A DNA stretch of 64,000 bases from Terrirubrum flagellatum. GTDB lineage: Bacteria; Pseudomonadota; Alphaproteobacteria; Rhizobiales; Beijerinckiaceae. Positions 61,333 through 64,000 of the stretch are shown in pieces. Position numbers and translations under genes: made by a program. The first letter of the stretch is position 1, and every line of letters starts with the position of its first letter. Under the pieces are notes generated by a model, which worked only from the letters and a program-made list of their open reading frames with translations, had not been told where the DNA came from and did not search any database. The DNA is taken from assembly GCF_022059845.1 (NCBI RefSeq), contig NZ_CP091854.1:165797-229796 (forward strand), read 5' to 3'.

Positions 61333-62513
61333 AGATCACCGCCATCCGCGCAACGCCGATCAACCTGCCGATCGAGGCGCCCTATCTCTGGTCCTTCGGC
61401 TGGCTGCCCGGTTCGTCGCGCACCGTCGTCGAAGTCGAGACCGACGAGGGGCTCGTGGGGCTCGGCGAAGCGGCCTCCTATCTCGCGGTCGACATCATCA
61501 ATCGCGCCATCGCGCCGAAACTGATTGGCCGCGATCCCATCGATATCGCCGGCGCGGAATTGCTTTGTCTTCCCGCCTGGCGCGGCGTGACGACGGCGAT
61601 CGATTTCGGATTGATCCGCGCTTTTGGCGCCGTCGAACTCGCGCTGTGGGACATTAGGGGCAAGGCGTGGGGCCGGCCGCTTTATGATCTGCTTGGCGGC
61701 GCGGTGAGGAAAGACATCACCTTCACCGATTATTTCGGCTTCCGCATGAAGCAGGGCGACAAGGGCGGCGAGATGACGCCGGAAGCGGTCGTCGATTACT
61801 GCATGGGTCTCAAGGAGACCTGCGGCACCACCTATTTCGAGGGCAAGATTGCGACGCGCGACCCCGGCCCGAGCATCGAGATGATGCGTCAGCTCCGCAA
61901 GGCGCTGGGGCGCGATGCGATGTTGCGGCTCGACGCCAACATGTCTTACTCCGTGACGGAGGCGATCCGTATCGCCAAGGCGCTCGAAGACGTCGATATC
62001 AGAAACTGGGAGGAACCCTGCGCGACGTTCGAGGAGCTGGCGCTGCTGCGCAAGCACACGGCGATTCCGTTCTCGGTCCACAATATCGACATCCAGCGCG
62101 CGGTGGCGCTCGGCACGCCGGAAGCGTTCTGCACCGACGTCAATGTCCATGGCGGCGTCGGCCGCACCTCGCGCTTCATCGGCGCCTGCGAGGCGATGGG
62201 CATCGATTTCTGGTGCTATAGCGCCAACACCGGCATCGGCAGCGCAGCCTACATGCATCTCACCGCTTCGCATCAGTGGATTCGCGAGCCGAGCCAGTCG
62301 CTGTTCCGCATGCAGCCGCTCGATGTGATCGAGGAAGGTCCGTTCAGGCCTGAGAATAACATCGTGCGCGTGCCGGAGGGGCCGGGACTTGGCGTGACGT
62401 TGAGCCGCGAGAAACTTAGCTATTGCCACAAGCTGTTCGTCGATAATGGGCCGATGAACCAGCACTACGATCCGGAAATGGAAGGCCGCTTTCGGCGGCT
62501 GCCGCTGGCGTAG
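61329..62513 (+). CDS. Enolase-superfamily enzyme in the demethylation operon
   Basis: The 394-aa protein has the mandelate racemase/muconate lactonizing fold: Lys in YFEGKIATRDPG, metal ligands in MLRLDANMSYS (Asp) and IRNWEEPCATF (Glu). The third ligand position is unusual, because the segment reads PFSVHNIDIQ. Later segments DVNVHGGVGRTSR and WCYSANTGIGSAA stand where Asp and His catalysts usually occur. Betaine epimerases of this superfamily (HpbD) are known beside demethylation genes, so racemisation of a betaine is one option. Dehydration of a hydroxyacid is another. It overlaps the MttB-family gene by 4 bp, which implies a shared pathway. Confidence 0.8.
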   Translation: MKITAIRATPINLPIEAPYLWSFGWLPGSSRTVVEVETDEGLVGLGEAASYLAVDIINRAIAPKLIGRDPIDIAGAELLCLPAWRGVTTAIDFGLIRAFGAVELALWDIRGKAWGRPLYDLLGGAVRKDITFTDYFGFRMKQGDKGGEMTPEAVVDYCMGLKETCGTTYFEGKIATRDPGPSIEMMRQLRKALGRDAMLRLDANMSYSVTEAIRIAKALEDVDIRNWEEPCATFEELALLRKHTAIPFSVHNIDIQRAVALGTPEAFCTDVNVHGGVGRTSRFIGACEAMGIDFWCYSANTGIGSAAYMHLTASHQWIREPSQSLFRMQPLDVIEEGPFRPENNIVRVPEGPGLGVTLSREKLSYCHKLFVDNGPMNQHYDPEMEGRFRRLPLA

Positions 62514-62530
62514 ATCGCCGGCGCTATTGC

Positions 62531-62644
62531 TAGAGCATGGCGCGAAAAAGTGGGAACCGGTTTTTCGCGAAAGCCATGCTCTCAATTTTTGGAATCGATC
62601 ACGTTCCCGCATTTTGATTGTTTCAATCAAAATGCGGCGTGATC
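62531..62644 (+). repeat. RIME-like palindromic intergenic repeat, copy B
   Basis: The block begins TAGAGCATGGCGCG, continues AAAAAGTGGGAACCGG, and ends with the stem-loop CGCATTTTGATTG / CAATCAAAATGCG followed by GCGTGATC. It is the inverted counterpart of 14191-14327, lacking that copy's extra inner hairpin. It fills most of the 143-bp gap between the enolase-superfamily gene and the M24 gene, where it could attenuate transcription or stabilise the upstream mRNA. Confidence 0.82.
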
Positions 62645-62656
62645 CAGGGGAGGGCG

Positions 62657-63907
62657 ATGGCTGAAATCTTCAAGGATTTGCGCAAGCGCGAATATCTCAA
62701 TGCGGAGGGCGCGGACAAGCCGCTGAAAAGCCCGCTCCCGCATGAGACGCTGATGCGCGCGCGCGCTTACCGAAAAGAGCGATTGCGCCAGCAGGTCGTC
62801 GCGCATGATTGCGCGGCGATCCTGCTCTATGACCCCTGCAACATCCGCTATGCGCTCGACGTGTCGAACATGCAGGTCTGGATGCTGCATAACGCGTCGC
62901 ACTACGCGCTTCTGTTCGCGGACGGCCGCGGAATCGCCTTTGAGTATCGTCGCTCCGAACATCTGGCGAAGGGCATCGAAACGGTCGACGAGATCCGCAC
63001 CGCGCGCACCTGGTTCTACATGACCGCGGGCGACCGCGCCGAGGAGCGGCTCAACGCCTGGGCGGATGAGATCGTCGATGCGCTGCGCGAGCGCGGCGGC
63101 GGCAACATGCGGCTCGCCGTCGACAAGCTCGAACCGGCCGGCGTCGACGCGTTGCGGAAGCGTGGCGTGACGCTGATCGAGGGGCAGGAGGTCGCGGAGA
63201 AGGCGCGCGTCATCAAGAGTGCGGACGAGCTTGCGCTGATGCGCTGGACGATTCGCGTCTGCGAAGCCGGGATGGCGCGCATGTATGAGGCCTCGCTGCC
63301 CGGCAAGACCGAGAACGAGATCTGGGCCGAGCTCCATTTCGAGAATGCGCGCTCGGGCGGCGAATGGCTGGAGACGCGGCTTCTCGCCTGCGGCCGTCGC
63401 ACCAATCCCTGGTTCCAGGAATCGTCCGATGCGGTGTGCGAAGAAGGCGCGATGCTTGCATTCGACACCGACATGATCGGACCCTACGGCTATTGCGCCG
63501 ACCTCTCGCGCTCATGGACCATCGGCCATGTCAGGCAGTCGCCGCGACAGCGGACTGACTACGCTGCGGCGCGCGAACAGATCGAACATAATGTCAGCGT
63601 GCTCCGCGCAGGCATGCCCTTCTCCGAATTCCATGAGAAGTGCTGGAAAATCCCTGAGAAGTATCGCGCCTGCCGTTATGGGCTTGCGCTCCATGGCGTC
63701 GGCATGGCGGATGAGTGGCCGTCGGTGCCGAACCATATCGACGCCGAGCGCGCCTATGCCGGCCGCTTGGAAGAGAACATGGTCGTCTGCGTCGAGAGCC
63801 TGATCGGCGAGGAGAATGGACCGGAATGCATCAAGCTTGAGACCCAGGTTCTGATCACGGCGAACGGCGCGGAGCCGCTCGACAGCTTTCCATATGAGGA
63901 GATTTGA
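62657..63907 (+). CDS. M24-family protein with complete DddP (DMSP lyase)-type active site
   Basis: The 416-aa protein resembles the DMSP lyase DddP more than peptidases: NIRYALDVSNMQVW, NMRLAVDKLEPAG, GGEWLETRLLACGRRTNPWFQE. Likely metal ligands are Asp270 and Asp272 (AFDTDMIG), Asp282, His346 (ALHGVGMADEW), Glu380 and Glu395. Asp352, six residues after the His, matches the catalytic Asp377 of DddP, and the spacings agree with those I recall, except for one residue. DddP splits dimethylsulfoniopropionate into dimethyl sulfide and acrylate. A related lyase or hydrolase on another betaine is the alternative. The ATG follows GGGGAGGG, after the RIME-like repeat. Confidence 0.75.
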   Translation: MAEIFKDLRKREYLNAEGADKPLKSPLPHETLMRARAYRKERLRQQVVAHDCAAILLYDPCNIRYALDVSNMQVWMLHNASHYALLFADGRGIAFEYRRSEHLAKGIETVDEIRTARTWFYMTAGDRAEERLNAWADEIVDALRERGGGNMRLAVDKLEPAGVDALRKRGVTLIEGQEVAEKARVIKSADELALMRWTIRVCEAGMARMYEASLPGKTENEIWAELHFENARSGGEWLETRLLACGRRTNPWFQESSDAVCEEGAMLAFDTDMIGPYGYCADLSRSWTIGHVRQSPRQRTDYAAAREQIEHNVSVLRAGMPFSEFHEKCWKIPEKYRACRYGLALHGVGMADEWPSVPNHIDAERAYAGRLEENMVVCVESLIGEENGPECIKLETQVLITANGAEPLDSFPYEEI

Positions 63908-64000
63908 AGCCTGGCTTAGGGATTCCGCTTGCGGCGGCCCGCCCGCTGGTCTTCGATAGAGTCAAGAGAAACGAAATGCCCATCAAACAGGAGGGTTGCC
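63908..64000 (+). promoter_or_regulatory. Leader of a gene beyond the right edge
   Basis: These 93 bases hold no gene. CAGGAGGG at about 63989-63996 looks like a strong ribosome site, so a further gene on the plus strand probably starts just outside the window. Confidence 0.4.

Overview
The window looks like chromosome of a GC-rich alphaproteobacterium, most likely of the Hyphomicrobiales (Rhizobiales). The signs are a consensus EcfG-type general-stress promoter, short palindromic intergenic repeats of the kind known from this order (RIME-like), the aerobic cobalamin enzymes CobN and CobO, soxBDAG sarcosine oxidase and many ABC importers for sugar-like compounds. The genus cannot be named from the sequence. 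No rRNA, tRNA, CRISPR array, prophage or transposase gene was seen.

Layout. 1-7.3 kb: a polyol phosphotransferase system (gutM, srlA, srlE, srlB and an HPr-EI fusion) divergent from a SAF-domain NAD(P) oxidoreductase and followed by a SorC-type regulator; both divergent promoters carry the same 14-bp operator. 7.5-13.8 kb: a large secreted alpha/beta hydrolase, a GH15 glycosidase and trehalose synthesis (otsB-otsA) behind an EcfG promoter. 14.3-18.9 kb: a small conserved protein, a periplasmic binding protein coupled to a chemoreceptor, and a DUF4337 membrane protein. 19-24.1 kb: an operon of solute-binding protein, ThuA-like protein and DUF2264 protein, then a hydroxyacid dehydrogenase. 24.3-31 kb: cobalamin riboswitch, TonB receptor, cobO and cobN.

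31-46.2 kb is a large catabolic block for sugars or sugar acids. It holds two ABC importers sharing one ATPase, an IclR regulator fused to an SMP-30 lactonase, an SDR dehydrogenase, a sugar-nucleotide-type epimerase/dehydrogenase, two DapA-like aldolases and two mandelate-racemase-type enzymes. Together they fit oxidation to a lactone, hydrolysis, dehydration and aldol cleavage. 46.2-48.2 kb is a small accessory patch: a metallo-beta-lactamase-fold gene bracketed by a duplicated 3' gene end, and a MntA/HepT toxin-antitoxin pair whose toxin motif is damaged.

48.2-63.9 kb is a betaine/N-methyl amine demethylation region: creatinase-like M24 protein, LysR regulator, soxBDAG, a dimethylglycine/sarcosine dehydrogenase-like flavoprotein, a DUF1289 protein, a homocysteine methyltransferase, an MttB-family methyltransferase, an enolase-superfamily enzyme and an M24 protein that keeps all the active-site residues of the DMSP lyase DddP. 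Most of these genes overlap by 4-14 bp and are probably one transcript. The chain can be read as stepwise demethylation of a quaternary amine down to glycine, with the last three genes of unknown substrate. The cobalamin genes may support such methyl transfer, but this is inference.

Two MITE-like elements of nearly equal length (2666-2934 and 52127-52393) and four palindromic intergenic repeats are present. Nearly all sit against stop codons, and several supply the stop codon themselves.
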